Part shown: one piece after another, positions 23,265-32,125 of the stretch
Layout: each line of letters starts with the position of its first letter
How positions within the stretch are numbered: the stretch's first letter is position 1
Source of the DNA: Methanobacteriaceae archaeon
GTDB taxonomy: Archaea; Methanobacteriota; Methanobacteria; Methanobacteriales; Methanobacteriaceae
Direction of reading: 5' to 3'
Assembly: GCA_013403005.1 (NCBI GenBank)
Contig: JACBOA010000017.1
Span: 1-61,944 of the forward strand
Length of the DNA stretch: 61,944 nt
Program-made: the position numbers and the translations under genes
Notes under the pieces: model-generated
Seen by the model: the letters and a program-made list of their open reading frames with translations, nothing else
Told to the model about the DNA's origin: nothing
Databases searched by the model: none

Positions 23265-24518
23265 TTAATAAACATCCTTCTTCATAACCTCTCTTAAAAC
23301 AGCAGTGGCATAAGATCCCTTGGGGATTGAAAACCCTAGGAGAACACCTTCTTCAGTTGCCTCGGCAGATGCATCCCATATTTTAAAGCGAATTGCACGA
23401 CGTATGCCATGGCTGCCTAGTTTGGGCATTTTTGGTACTTTGAAGTCCTCCAGTTTAAGGTTTTCTTCATCCAAGATGTTTTTTTCAATTTGTCCCAGTT
23501 TCCCACCAGCCAATGGGACTTTGCTCCCATAAAGAGGAGCAGAGGGGTGGGCTTGGAAGTCCTTTATCCTTTGATTTACCTCTTCCACTTCAAATTTATG
23601 GATTAGATGCTCTTCATTGTCTATTAAAATATCCCCTTCCACATATTGATCAATTCCCAGTTTGGTGCGTTCACTGACTGCTTTATTGAATAAATAGGAT
23701 TGGTAGGCATGGACAAACATACGGCTTAAGGGTTTAGGAAGACTTCGAAGTGCTAAGATGTAAGATTTCTCGTCAAGTTCTAGTTTCTTTTTCCTTTCTT
23801 TTAGGAGTGTGCGTATCATCATCTTCTCATATCTCATTCCACTGGGCATGGCATCCACTGCCTCTTCCAGTTCCCCCTTATCATATAAATCTCGGGCTTC
23901 CTGGATGTGTTTGGGCTCTGTATCAAAAGGATGACCCACATAACGATCAACTGCCGCCTTGATCCCTCCTTTAATCAATGCTTTTCCCACTAAATGAGTA
24001 TTCGGTCTGTTTTGGCCGAATCGCTGGTATCCATAGTAGTTGGGCACTCCTTTTTCTTTTAACTGTTCTAAGATTTCCTCAGCCCTGATGGCTGCACTTT
24101 CTGGATCCGGCACATCCCTTACCAACAGGCGGAATTTATTTCCTATTAATTGTCCGATGCGTAACTTTTTCTGATTAGGGATTATATCCATTATTTTAAC
24201 ATTATGGAGTTTATCCTCCAGTTCCCCCAGTTCTTCAGGAGTTTTATTGCTGACACATATCCACTGACGGGTAACCGCTCTTTTGTCTTTCATCCCAGCA
24301 AAACCCATCTGCTTTCGATTGATCCCTAGCTCCCGTGCAATGTCTAAAACCACATCCAGGGTGTTTCTGTTTTCTTTTTCAATCCAGATCCATGTGTTGG
24401 GTCCTTCACCACTGGGAGGAGTTTCTGGAATTTCTTCCACGTAAAAATCCTTATTAATAGTTCTGATTCGGCCCCCTATCCCCTTCTGAGGGGTGAGGTA
24501 AGTTTCTGCGTTTAACAT
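23265..24518 (-). CDS. truD: tRNA pseudouridine synthase TruD
   Basis: A 417-residue TruD-family enzyme that converts uridine 13 of tRNA to pseudouridine. The catalytic aspartate is Asp78 in GFAGMKDKRAVTRQW. Other family marks are FYVEEIP near the start, YYGYQRFGQNRP and LSRMFVHAYQSYLFNKAVS at the domain joint, and a large insertion domain typical of archaeal members. The ATG at 24518 is the first in frame, next to the divergent hisF gene. Length is normal and nothing is missing. Confidence 0.95.
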   Translation of the reverse strand: MLNAETYLTPQKGIGGRIRTINKDFYVEEIPETPPSGEGPNTWIWIEKENRNTLDVVLDIARELGINRKQMGFAGMKDKRAVTRQWICVSNKTPEELGELEDKLHNVKIMDIIPNQKKLRIGQLIGNKFRLLVRDVPDPESAAIRAEEILEQLKEKGVPNYYGYQRFGQNRPNTHLVGKALIKGGIKAAVDRYVGHPFDTEPKHIQEARDLYDKGELEEAVDAMPSGMRYEKMMIRTLLKERKKKLELDEKSYILALRSLPKPLSRMFVHAYQSYLFNKAVSERTKLGIDQYVEGDILIDNEEHLIHKFEVEEVNQRIKDFQAHPSAPLYGSKVPLAGGKLGQIEKNILDEENLKLEDFKVPKMPKLGSHGIRRAIRFKIWDASAEATEEGVLLGFSIPKGSYATAVLREVMKKDVY

Positions 24519-24662
24519 GACGAATTACCACTCATTAATAGCTGAATTTTAAAGAAAAAATTTAATCATTACTATCTTTTATCAGGGTTTATGCTTTAGT
24601 TTTTTTTATATGCAGTGGTGATGATAACCATATGCATAAAAAAATGTGGGGATTTGGTAGTC

Positions 24663-25427
24663 ATGTCAACTGTGAAGATTATGCCTTGTCTGGATATGAA
24701 AGATGGTCGTGTGGTTAAAGGGGTTAATTTTGTGGATTTGAAAGATGCAGGTGACCCGGTGGAAAACGCAGCTTTATATCAAGAGGAGGGAGCTGATGAA
24801 TTGGCCATGCTAGACATTGCAGCTACACTTGAAAATCGTAAAACTCGCCTTGAATGGGTGAAAAACGTTTCTGGAGTTATTGATATACCGCTTACTGTGG
24901 GTGGGGGGATTTCCAGTTTGGAAGACGTGCAGCTAACCCTGAATGCCGGGGCTGATAAAATATCCGTGAACAGTGCAGCTGTAAAAAATCCGGAGCTGAT
25001 AAAAGAAGCTGCATCAGAATATGGAAAGGAAGAGATCACTGTGGCCATTGATGGATGCCGTAACCCTAGTCTGCCTTCAGGTTTTGAGGTGGTAGTATCC
25101 GGAGGGACCAGAACCACCGGGATTGATGCAGTTGAATGGGCTAGGAAGTGCCAGGAATTAGGTGCCGGAGTTATTCTCCCCACCAGTATGGATGGTGATG
25201 GTACACAAAAGGGTTATGACCTCGAATTCACCAGAGCAATATCAGAAGCAGTTGAAGTGCCAGTAATCGCATCAGGAGGGGCTGGAAAACTTTCTGACTT
25301 TAAAAGAGGAGTTATAGAAGGCAGGGCGTCCATATTACTGGCTGCTTCGGTTTTTCATTACCGGCTGCTGAGTGTCAAAGAAGTGAAAGAATACTTGAAG
25401 GAAAATGGGATAGATGTTGCCCTATAA
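24663..25427 (+). CDS. hisF: Imidazole glycerol phosphate synthase cyclase subunit
   Basis: A 254-residue TIM barrel that closes the imidazole ring in histidine biosynthesis using ammonia delivered by HisH, producing imidazole glycerol phosphate and AICAR. The catalytic aspartates are Asp11 in MPCLDMKDGRVVKGVNF and the aspartate near residue 129 in VAIDGCRN. Phosphate-binding glycines lie in VGGGISS and ASGGAGK. The frame is open from 24615, but the conserved N-terminus shows that translation starts at ATG 24663. The SGFEVVVSGGTRTTGIDAVEW stretch (split by the second barrel half) is normal for the family. hisH is not adjacent; hisG lies about 13 kb away, so the his genes are scattered. Confidence 0.96.
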   Translation: MSTVKIMPCLDMKDGRVVKGVNFVDLKDAGDPVENAALYQEEGADELAMLDIAATLENRKTRLEWVKNVSGVIDIPLTVGGGISSLEDVQLTLNAGADKISVNSAAVKNPELIKEAASEYGKEEITVAIDGCRNPSLPSGFEVVVSGGTRTTGIDAVEWARKCQELGAGVILPTSMDGDGTQKGYDLEFTRAISEAVEVPVIASGGAGKLSDFKRGVIEGRASILLAASVFHYRLLSVKEVKEYLKENGIDVAL

Positions 25428-25617
25428 AATCCAATTACATCTATGAAAACTTATCTCAAGCCAACAATAATAATTAATTTAAAATTTAACTTTTTATTAT
25501 AAACCTTCACTGTAAACTGCTTTTCTAACATTCAATAGTCCACTAAATAGACTACTTGATAAAGACTTGTCAAATTTATATACTGGTTTGGGATAATCCT
25601 CTATTAGGGGCGATATA

Positions 25618-26412
25618 TTGAAGTCAAAATTGAAGGCTTTGGAGAATTTAGGAAATCATTTGAAAGGGTTGAAAAATAAAATAGCAACTCATAAACATCA
25701 CAAACTAATTCTGGGAATTTTTACCATATTTTGTTTATTCCTAGTTGTTCTCATACCCACATACAATGCTTACTCAGTAGAAGAGGCCCCCATAACTGAA
25801 CCAGTAACCCAGCAGGTTCTGGGGAATGAATCATATGGAACCGTGATCAAAGAAGGTCCCTATGGTAACTGCAGTTCATCCATTAAAGTGGCTTATATCA
25901 TTGGCCAACACCCCCGCGAATATCGTGCCCATAAAGCCATTGCAGAAAATGTTAAAGAACAATCCTCATCTCTCAAAAAATGTTATTATCTATATTACAT
26001 TAATGTGACCCAGTATGCATCTGATTTTTCTAAGGGTAGGATGAACGGCCAGTTATTGTCAAAGGAGTACGTTGTCCCCAGCATTACCAGTGAAAAATTC
26101 TCTCTAGCCATAGATGTTCATGGAACCGACGGAGAATACTCCAAAAAAGTTTTCCTTTTTACACCCATCCCTCAAGGTGCCTCTATGGATATTGCCTACA
26201 ACTTAAGCAACACTGTTAAAGGTGTTCCCTATTATTATGCTCCCAATCCCACCAGCACCAGATATACCACCCTACCCCTAATCAATAATGGCATTCCTGC
26301 TCTTGTCTATGAATCATTTACTGATCTACCCTACAATGTGATTAAAGAACAGAACAGAGAATTTATTTTAGGCGTGGATAACCTGATTTTGAAGCCTAAT
26401 CCCTGTTATTAA
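25618..26412 (+). CDS. Membrane-anchored M14-like metallopeptidase
   Basis: A 264-residue protein with a basic N-terminus (about 45 residues), one transmembrane helix (LILGIFTIFCLFLVVLIP) and an extracellular domain. The domain holds the elements expected of a zinc carboxypeptidase of the M14 type: IIGQHPREYRAH, where HPRE gives the H-x-x-E zinc pair; LAIDVHGTDG, giving the third histidine; and PALVYESF, a possible catalytic glutamate. The order and spacing fit, but the domain is shorter than classical M14 enzymes. The start is TTG at 25618 after GGGGCGAT. It stands alone between hisF and a regulator. A role in cell-wall or surface peptide trimming is inference. Confidence 0.65.
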   Translation: MKSKLKALENLGNHLKGLKNKIATHKHHKLILGIFTIFCLFLVVLIPTYNAYSVEEAPITEPVTQQVLGNESYGTVIKEGPYGNCSSSIKVAYIIGQHPREYRAHKAIAENVKEQSSSLKKCYYLYYINVTQYASDFSKGRMNGQLLSKEYVVPSITSEKFSLAIDVHGTDGEYSKKVFLFTPIPQGASMDIAYNLSNTVKGVPYYYAPNPTSTRYTTLPLINNGIPALVYESFTDLPYNVIKEQNREFILGVDNLILKPNPCY

Positions 26413-26550
26413 CTTAATGAGCTATAATATTCATTGCATATCACTTATTTGTGATTTAAACAAGTTATTTAAATGCATATAATTGTTGATTTTTGCTTCC
26501 GCCAAAAATATCACTTTTAGACTGATCTTTTTAGAATTAGTCGGTGCTCA

Positions 26551-26576
26551 AGTAGCAATCTTTACAGTAGCAATCT
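26551..26576 (+). promoter_or_regulatory. Direct repeats next to the promoter of the HTH-ferredoxin gene
   Basis: AGTAGCAATCT occurs at 26551-26561 and 26566-26576, a period of 15 bases, and abuts the TATA-like TATAAATA at 26576-26583. The start codon follows about 45 bases later. Direct repeats in contact with a TATA box are a common archaeal operator or activator layout; autoregulation by the encoded HTH protein is possible. Confidence 0.45.
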
Positions 26577-26626
26577 ATAAATATCAAGCAGATGCTAATG
26601 TGTAATTAACCCACATGGTGAATAAT

Positions 26627-27091
26627 ATGCCTAAACATATTGCATCTGGATTGAAATATTTGGCGGCGGTCAAGCTCAGAGAACAGGGTTATTTCCAAAA
26701 AGATATTGCTAGTAAACTTGGAATGGACCGTTCAACTGTTTCGCATTATTTAAATGGTAGAAATCTTTCATGGGGATCCATAGAGGTTGCTGAAACCATT
26801 GTAAACTGTTGTAATCGCGATTTTCTTTACATGACCTATTCACTCACTGGAGATCTGGATTGCACCAGAACTATTGTGGGCATCCTTATTGAAAAAAAAT
26901 TCCAGGCAAAAGTAGAGGATACTTGTATTGGCTGTGGAGTTTGTGTGGATGTTTGTCTTTTGGACAACATTACTATTGTGGATTTAAAATGCCAGATAAG
27001 CTCTGAAGGATGTTGCGGGTGTAAAGATTGTCAGTTGAACTGCCCAACTAATTCCATACAGATTTTAGAAGTTCAAAGCCCCAACAAATGA
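26627..27091 (+). CDS. HTH transcriptional regulator fused to a 2[4Fe-4S] ferredoxin domain
   Basis: A 154-residue fusion. The N-terminal half is a Cro/Xre-like helix-turn-helix (KLREQGYFQKDIASKLGMD followed by RSTVSHYLNGRNLSW). The C-terminal half carries two ferredoxin cluster motifs, CIGCGVCVDVC and CCGCKDCQLNCP, so it can bind two [4Fe-4S] clusters. The combination suggests a DNA-binding protein whose activity follows redox state, oxygen or iron supply; similar fusions are frequent in methanogens, largely without assigned targets. GGTGAAT sets the start at ATG 26627, although an ATG at 26615 is also in frame. Direct repeats lie in its promoter. Confidence 0.88.
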   Translation: MPKHIASGLKYLAAVKLREQGYFQKDIASKLGMDRSTVSHYLNGRNLSWGSIEVAETIVNCCNRDFLYMTYSLTGDLDCTRTIVGILIEKKFQAKVEDTCIGCGVCVDVCLLDNITIVDLKCQISSEGCCGCKDCQLNCPTNSIQILEVQSPNK

Positions 27092-27364
27092 TCCCATAAA
27101 TAATATTTGCCTAATATTTACCCTTTTTTGAAAAATTTACTAAAATAAAATCATTTCTATCCAACATGACTATTTTCAAAGAACCATTTAAAAAAAAACT
27201 GAGTTAAATTATCCCTTTTATTCCGTTAGATTGTCTTTTTTAGTTATTTTATCCTTGAAAATCTATTGATCACATAGATAATGAATAAACATAAATATCC
27301 AGAAAGACAAAATTGACAGTAGGTAATTAGATCTATTTTTAAAATCAAGTCTGGTGAGAAAGAA

Positions 27365-27934
27365 ATGATTTGTCCAAAATGCCGACATGAAAATCCAGAT
27401 GATGCCCTTATTTGCGAATTTTGTGGGGAGGCTTTAAATCTTCAAAAACAAGCCAAACTTCCAGATAATGGAGATTCAGATAACAATGGTGGTTTGACTG
27501 TGGGAAATGTGAAATTCATAATTTTGGGCATTGTAATCCTGTTCATTATTACTTTTGCTCTCCTATGGCCTGAAAGAACAGCTTCCATTGCGGATAATGA
27601 TTCTTATATTTCTGGCCATGCTGCCTGGAAGCAGATCGCTATTTACAACGGGACTAGCGATGATCTTAGATCTTTTCAGATTAAAGGAGATAAAATGAGG
27701 GTTTACATCTCTGCTAAGCCCCTGACACCAGACACTAACTTGAAATGTCAGATATTTGGACCTGATACTCCTGGATCCTCTGATGACCTGGCCTGGAAGG
27801 GTGAAGACATGTCCCTTAAGACCATGAGCCTGCAGATGAAAACTCGACCCGGAACCTACTCAGTGAATATTGATATACCCGATATACCTGTAAATCAGGT
27901 TCAATGGACTGTTCAAGTATTTGATTACTTTTAA
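27365..27934 (+). CDS. Zinc-ribbon membrane protein with extracytoplasmic domain
   Basis: A 189-residue protein with an N-terminal zinc ribbon (MICPKCRHENPDDALICEFC, four cysteines), a polar linker, one transmembrane helix (FIILGIVILFIITFALLWP) and a C-terminal domain of about 110 residues that should lie outside the cell. That domain is rich in beta-strand-forming residues (YSVNIDIPDIPVNQVQWTVQ) and has no recognisable active site. GGTGAG precedes the ATG. A stem-loop directly after the stop codon suggests a single-gene transcript. This architecture is common in methanobacteria; the function is unknown. Confidence 0.8.
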   Translation: MICPKCRHENPDDALICEFCGEALNLQKQAKLPDNGDSDNNGGLTVGNVKFIILGIVILFIITFALLWPERTASIADNDSYISGHAAWKQIAIYNGTSDDLRSFQIKGDKMRVYISAKPLTPDTNLKCQIFGPDTPGSSDDLAWKGEDMSLKTMSLQMKTRPGTYSVNIDIPDIPVNQVQWTVQVFDYF

Positions 27935-27950
27935 AGCACTTTTTTGCTTT
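27933..27950 (+). terminator. Stem-loop terminator after the zinc-ribbon gene
   Basis: AAAGCA and TGCTTT form a 6-base stem around a short T-rich loop, starting inside the stop codon and followed by ATTTAG. It is the only clear hairpin between this gene and the next large spacer. Confidence 0.45.
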
Positions 27951-28214
27951 ATTTAGTAGATAAATGATAAATGGCAAGTTCTTGCATTAAAAAATTAAAA
28001 AATTAAGAATAATAGTAAAATAGGAAAACAATTAAATGAATGATTATTAATTAGATATTGCACAAAACACAGTTAATCTCGCCTTCAGTGGAGAAGGAAA
28101 TACATATATTATCACAAATCCCCTTTTTTTCTTCAATTTTACATTTCTATCTCAAAAATGTGCTAATCATCTCATAAATACTTTTTTACGCTATCATTCA
28201 CATAAATAACTATA

Positions 28215-28397
28215 TTAACTTGTTTCTGGATATTTTGGCCATGATTTGCCAGTCCCTTTTCTCCACCACTTGGAGAATTTTGTATTAAATCTTTTATTAG
28301 CTTTTATTCGCAATTCACTAAATGGACTGGCAAATGCAACCTTCAGGGCTGATGAAACTGCAGACAATGCATTATCATAGTTTAACTTGACAATCAA
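28215..28397 (-). CDS. Small ORF or gene remnant of unknown identity
   Basis: A 60-codon minus-strand ORF opening with TTG and no ribosome binding site at the proper distance. The product is basic and tryptophan-containing (FNTKFSKWWRKGTGKSWPKY), which looks like real protein sequence rather than random translation, so this may be the C-terminal remnant of a lost gene. I do not recognise a family. Confidence 0.25.
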   Translation of the reverse strand: MIVKLNYDNALSAVSSALKVAFASPFSELRIKANKRFNTKFSKWWRKGTGKSWPKYPETS

Positions 28398-28454
28398 TCA
28401 TTGCTTACCACCGTAACCCAGCAGCTAAATCACCCCAGCACCCCACAAAAAAAA

Positions 28455-28503
28455 AGCTAATCTGTATTTGAAAAACTGTAATTCCCTGACGGATTGATTA
28501 GCT
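28455..28503. repeat. Inverted repeat with 33-base loop
   Basis: AGCTAATC (28455-28462) and GATTAGCT (28496-28503) are perfect 8-base arms. The left arm follows an A9 run and the right arm is followed by CTGTTTTATT. It could be a terminator-like stem or a small structured RNA; no gene is attached. Confidence 0.35.
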
Positions 28504-28916
28504 CTGTTTTATTGGTAATTGATTTTTTATTAATTCACCTAGTTTTATGCATAGAGTTCAAAAGGGAAATTTTGAATAAATAAATTGTTTTAGTAGACTA
28601 TAATTGATATTTCTTGGTTAACCTAAGTTATGGGCACATTATTGTCATTTTTCAACCTTTTTAGGTTCTTTTTTATGTTTCATCTGAAAGGAAAATTTTA
28701 AGTGTATGAGTAAACAACTCCTTTTAAAGGTTTTTTTGGTCCCAACATCAATCAAGATTTTATTAAAATAATTTTAATACCAGATTGATAATTTAAACTA
28801 TTGGAAAGTTATAAAATTAAATCTTATTTATAACGCTACTAAAATTACAATTTAAATTGATTTGTTGAATTTTATAGCATCGATATTAATAATTGGTTAA
28901 GAATCTTGGTGAGAAC

Positions 28917-29975
28917 ATGCGAGTATGCATAGTAGGTCTTTATCCACCTCATATCGGAGGAGTGTCATCCCATACACATTTCCTATCACAGGAACTGGTT
29001 AAGAGGGGTGATGAGGTATTTGTAGTTACTTATCCCCATCCCGATGTAAAGGATGTTGATGGTGTGAAAGTTAAAACCGCCTTTTCTCCAAATATTAGGG
29101 GTTTAAGAGGTTTATTCTTCATCTTATCCGCAACTATTCTCTTAATAAGAATGGTGCGCCGTTATAAAATTGACCTAATACACGCACATTTCCTCTTACC
29201 CCCAGGACTGGTAGGAGTGCTTGCTGGAGCTTTTACCGGGACAAAAACCGTGGTATCTGCCCATGGAACTGATTTATTCATACAGGCCAAAAACCCGATA
29301 TTAAGGTCTTTTATTAGATTCATCTTGGGGAGGGCTGATTTAGTGTTTATTGCCAATGAAACCATGAAAGATGCAGCTTTGAATCTGGGAGCAGCGCCAG
29401 AGAAGATTCACCTAACTCAGATGACTGTGGATCCTGCTAAATTCAATCCAGATTATGAACTTCCCCCTGATGTAGAACTGGATCCGGATAAGCCCACCCT
29501 ATTCTTTTTAGGAAATCTGGTTTACCAGAAAGGAATCACCAATCTACTGGATGCTAAAAAACTTTTAAAAAATGACTGTCAATTGTTAATCGTTGGTAAA
29601 GGCCCTTTAAGGGAGGAATTAGAGGAAAAGGTGGAAAAAGAAGGAATAGAAAATGTTAAATTCCTTGGATTTTATCCAGATGTGGAGAAGATCATGCCCT
29701 CTGCTGACATCTTTGTACTGCCCAGCATATCAGAAGGCTCCCCCATCACCATTTTAGAGGCAATGGCCTCGGGACTTCCAGTGGTAGCTACTGATGTGGG
29801 AGGAGTTAAAGAAGCAGTCGCCGAGGATGTGGGAATTGTGGTGGAAGCCAATGATCCCGTTGCATTGAGTAGAGCAATTGACACCCTCCTGGATGACGCA
29901 GATAAAAGAAGAAAAATGGGATTCAACGGTAGGAAGAAGGCTCTTGAGAAAGCTGAAATAGATTTAGCTTACTAA
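28917..29975 (+). CDS. GT4-family glycosyltransferase
   Basis: A 352-residue cytosolic, GT-B fold glycosyltransferase. The N-terminal half starts MRVCIVGLYPPHIGGVSSH, the usual glycine-rich acceptor side of GT4 enzymes, and includes IHAHFLLPPGLVG and SAHGTDL. The donor side shows FLGNLVYQKGITNLLDA, IVGKGPLREEL and the E-x7-E region SEGSPITILEAMASG, which retains the nucleotide sugar. The C-terminus stops soon after the last conserved part (KKALEKAEIDLAY), slightly short for the family. GGTGAG precedes the ATG at 28917. It heads the sugar region and probably adds a sugar to a surface glycan or lipid carrier. Confidence 0.9.
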   Translation: MRVCIVGLYPPHIGGVSSHTHFLSQELVKRGDEVFVVTYPHPDVKDVDGVKVKTAFSPNIRGLRGLFFILSATILLIRMVRRYKIDLIHAHFLLPPGLVGVLAGAFTGTKTVVSAHGTDLFIQAKNPILRSFIRFILGRADLVFIANETMKDAALNLGAAPEKIHLTQMTVDPAKFNPDYELPPDVELDPDKPTLFFLGNLVYQKGITNLLDAKKLLKNDCQLLIVGKGPLREELEEKVEKEGIENVKFLGFYPDVEKIMPSADIFVLPSISEGSPITILEAMASGLPVVATDVGGVKEAVAEDVGIVVEANDPVALSRAIDTLLDDADKRRKMGFNGRKKALEKAEIDLAY

Positions 29976-30207
29976 AAACTCTAAATTACATCATTCTATC
30001 ATGATTTTAAAAAAAAAAGGTGCATTATTAGAAAATAATTTATAGAAACATTCAATATTAATTGCACACTAAAAGAAAATGAATAAAAATGAATGATTTA
30101 TAATAAATAATTTTATATTTAAATTTATTAAAACAATTAGTCTTTATATCTGTAACAAAATTCTTTAAACTATCTAATTCATAAAAAATATATGAACAGG
30201 TTATTCA

Positions 30208-31197
30208 ATGAAAATTAAGGGAAAATCTATTTTTATAACAGGAGCCGGTGGATTTATTGGCAGTCATCTTACAGAAAAACTCATTGAGATCGGTGCTGAA
30301 GTTAAAGCCTTGGTTAAGTATAACTCCAGGAATGATTGGGGAATGCTGGAGTATCTGCCTGAAGAAACCATATCACAAGTTGAAGTTATAAATGGAAATC
30401 TTAGAGATTTTGAATCCATCTTTACCGCAACCAAAGATGTGGATATTATCTTCCACTTGGGATCTATCATTGCCATACCCTACTCATACATCAACCCTAA
30501 AGAAACCATTGAAACCAATATTTCAGGAACCCTTAATGTGTTAAATGCAGCTAAGGAAAATGAGGTGGAAAAGGTTGTGCACACCTCCACATCCGAAGTC
30601 TACGGAACTGCAGAATACGTTCCCATTGACGAAAAACATCCGCTTAAAGGACAGTCCCCCTATTCTGCCAGTAAAATTGGGGCGGATAAAATTGTGGAAA
30701 GCTACTATTTATCCTATGAATTACCAGTGGCCACTTTAAGACCCTTTAATACATACGGCCCCAGGCAGTCTGCCCGGGCAGTCATACCCACCATCATTAT
30801 GCAGGCCCTTACATCTAAGACTGTGCATTTAGGATCACTGCATCCCACCCGGGACTACACCTTTGTGAAAGACACAGCCAACGCCTTTATAAAAACCGCA
30901 GAATCAGATAAAGCAATTGGTGAAGTGGTTAATGCTGGTTCCAATTTTGAAATATCCATCGGTGACTTGGCTCTTAAGATATTTTCCCTGATGGACAGTG
31001 ATACAGAAATAACAACTGATGTAGAACGTTTAAGACCTGAAAAGAGCGAAGTAGAACGATTGTGGTGTGATAATCAGAAGGCCAAGGAACTCCTGAATTG
31101 GAATCCAGAAACATCCCTGGAAGATGGTCTCAGGCAAACCATTGAATGGATTGAAAATAATCTTAACTTTTACAAAACCGGCATCTACAATCGGTGA
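30208..31197 (+). CDS. NAD-dependent sugar-nucleotide 4,6-dehydratase (LegB-like)
   Basis: A 329-residue extended short-chain dehydrogenase. FITGAGGFIGSHL is the NAD-binding glycine motif; STSEVYGTAEY and YSASKIGADK give the catalytic S/T-Y-K set with tyrosine in YSASK; RPFNTYGPRQSAR and LGSLHPTRDYTFVKDTANAF bind the sugar nucleotide. The last two phrases and the overall order are close to LegB, which forms the 4-keto-6-deoxy intermediate of nucleotide-linked N-acetylglucosamine in legionaminic acid synthesis. The next two genes fit the preceding and following steps of such a path. Assignment as dehydratase is good; UDP or GDP substrate is undecided. Confidence 0.87.
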   Translation: MKIKGKSIFITGAGGFIGSHLTEKLIEIGAEVKALVKYNSRNDWGMLEYLPEETISQVEVINGNLRDFESIFTATKDVDIIFHLGSIIAIPYSYINPKETIETNISGTLNVLNAAKENEVEKVVHTSTSEVYGTAEYVPIDEKHPLKGQSPYSASKIGADKIVESYYLSYELPVATLRPFNTYGPRQSARAVIPTIIMQALTSKTVHLGSLHPTRDYTFVKDTANAFIKTAESDKAIGEVVNAGSNFEISIGDLALKIFSLMDSDTEITTDVERLRPEKSEVERLWCDNQKAKELLNWNPETSLEDGLRQTIEWIENNLNFYKTGIYNR

Positions 31198-31318
31198 AAA
31201 AAGTTAAGTTTGAAAATGCATTGAAAATTACAGCAACAGTACTTAATTTAAAGAAGTTCTGAGTGAAAAGTTCTGGGTGAAAAATATAGAACCCTTAGAT
31301 AAAGAAAGGTAGATTAAA

Positions 31319-32026
31319 ATGATTGCAGTTATTCTAGCCGGTGGAAAGGGAACTCGACTAAAACCATACACCAATGTGTTCCCCAAACCCTTGATGCCCA
31401 TCGGTGACCATCCCATCCTGGAAATTCTTATACGTCAGCTGGAATCATACGGATTTAAAGATATATTCATGGCAGTGGGCCATCTAGCAGAACTGATAAA
31501 ACTCTTTTTTGGTGAAGGCGATAAATATAACGTGAATATCACTTACAAAAAAGAAAGTGAGCCTTTAGGGACTGCTGGACCATTGGGGCTGATGAAAGAC
31601 GAGTTAAATGACCATTTCATAATGATGAATGGTGATTTACTGACCACCATTAATTTTCAGGAACTGGTGGACTACCATAAAAAAAGTGGAGCTATAGCCA
31701 CCATTGCCCTTAAAAAGAGAAATGTGCACATTGATTTCGGTGTGGTGGAAGTTGATGATTCCCATGAAATAACTGACTACATAGAAAAACCAGACCTGGA
31801 ATACTTGGTAAGTATGGGTGTTTATGTATTTGATCCCCGTGTTCTGGATTACATAGAACCCGGTGAATATCTGGACTTCCCGGATCTAATCAAAAAACTT
31901 ATTTCTAAAGGTGAAAAGGTCAAAGGTTATCCTTACCATGGATACTGGCTGGACATGGGACGTCCAGACGACTATGAGAAAGCCAATGAAAAAATAGATG
32001 AGTTATATCCGGAACTTTTCAAGTAA
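31319..32026 (+). CDS. Sugar-1-phosphate nucleotidyltransferase
   Basis: A 235-residue NTP-transferase that activates a sugar 1-phosphate to a nucleotide sugar. The signature AVILAGGKGTRLKPYT with FPKPLMPIGDHPILE at the N-terminus and the metal aspartate in FIMMNGDLLTTI are present. It ends without the left-handed beta-helix domain found in GlmU-like bifunctional enzymes, so it is a bare catalytic domain, like PtmE/HddC-type guanylyltransferases and RmlA relatives. AAGGTAGAT precedes the ATG. In this setting it probably supplies the substrate of the neighbouring dehydratase. Confidence 0.88.
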   Translation: MIAVILAGGKGTRLKPYTNVFPKPLMPIGDHPILEILIRQLESYGFKDIFMAVGHLAELIKLFFGEGDKYNVNITYKKESEPLGTAGPLGLMKDELNDHFIMMNGDLLTTINFQELVDYHKKSGAIATIALKKRNVHIDFGVVEVDDSHEITDYIEKPDLEYLVSMGVYVFDPRVLDYIEPGEYLDFPDLIKKLISKGEKVKGYPYHGYWLDMGRPDDYEKANEKIDELYPELFK

Positions 32027-32125
32027 AAAGTTTAATGAGCATATCTGTATAAACAAGTAAACTTTGAATCAGGCAATCTAACATTTAGAAACCTTCATAA
32101 TCACTAACTGCATCCCGTGAAAAAT

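Larger units (their letters stand above)
27951..28916. other. Long AT-rich spacer with a small minus-strand ORF
   Basis: Almost 1 kb without a recognised gene before the glycosyltransferase. It holds a 60-codon minus-strand ORF (28215-28397) and an inverted repeat, AGCTAATC (28455-28462) with GATTAGCT (28496-28503), 33 bases apart, beside an A9 run. The right part (28600-28880) is very AT-rich and must include the promoter of the sugar region. Confidence 0.45.
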
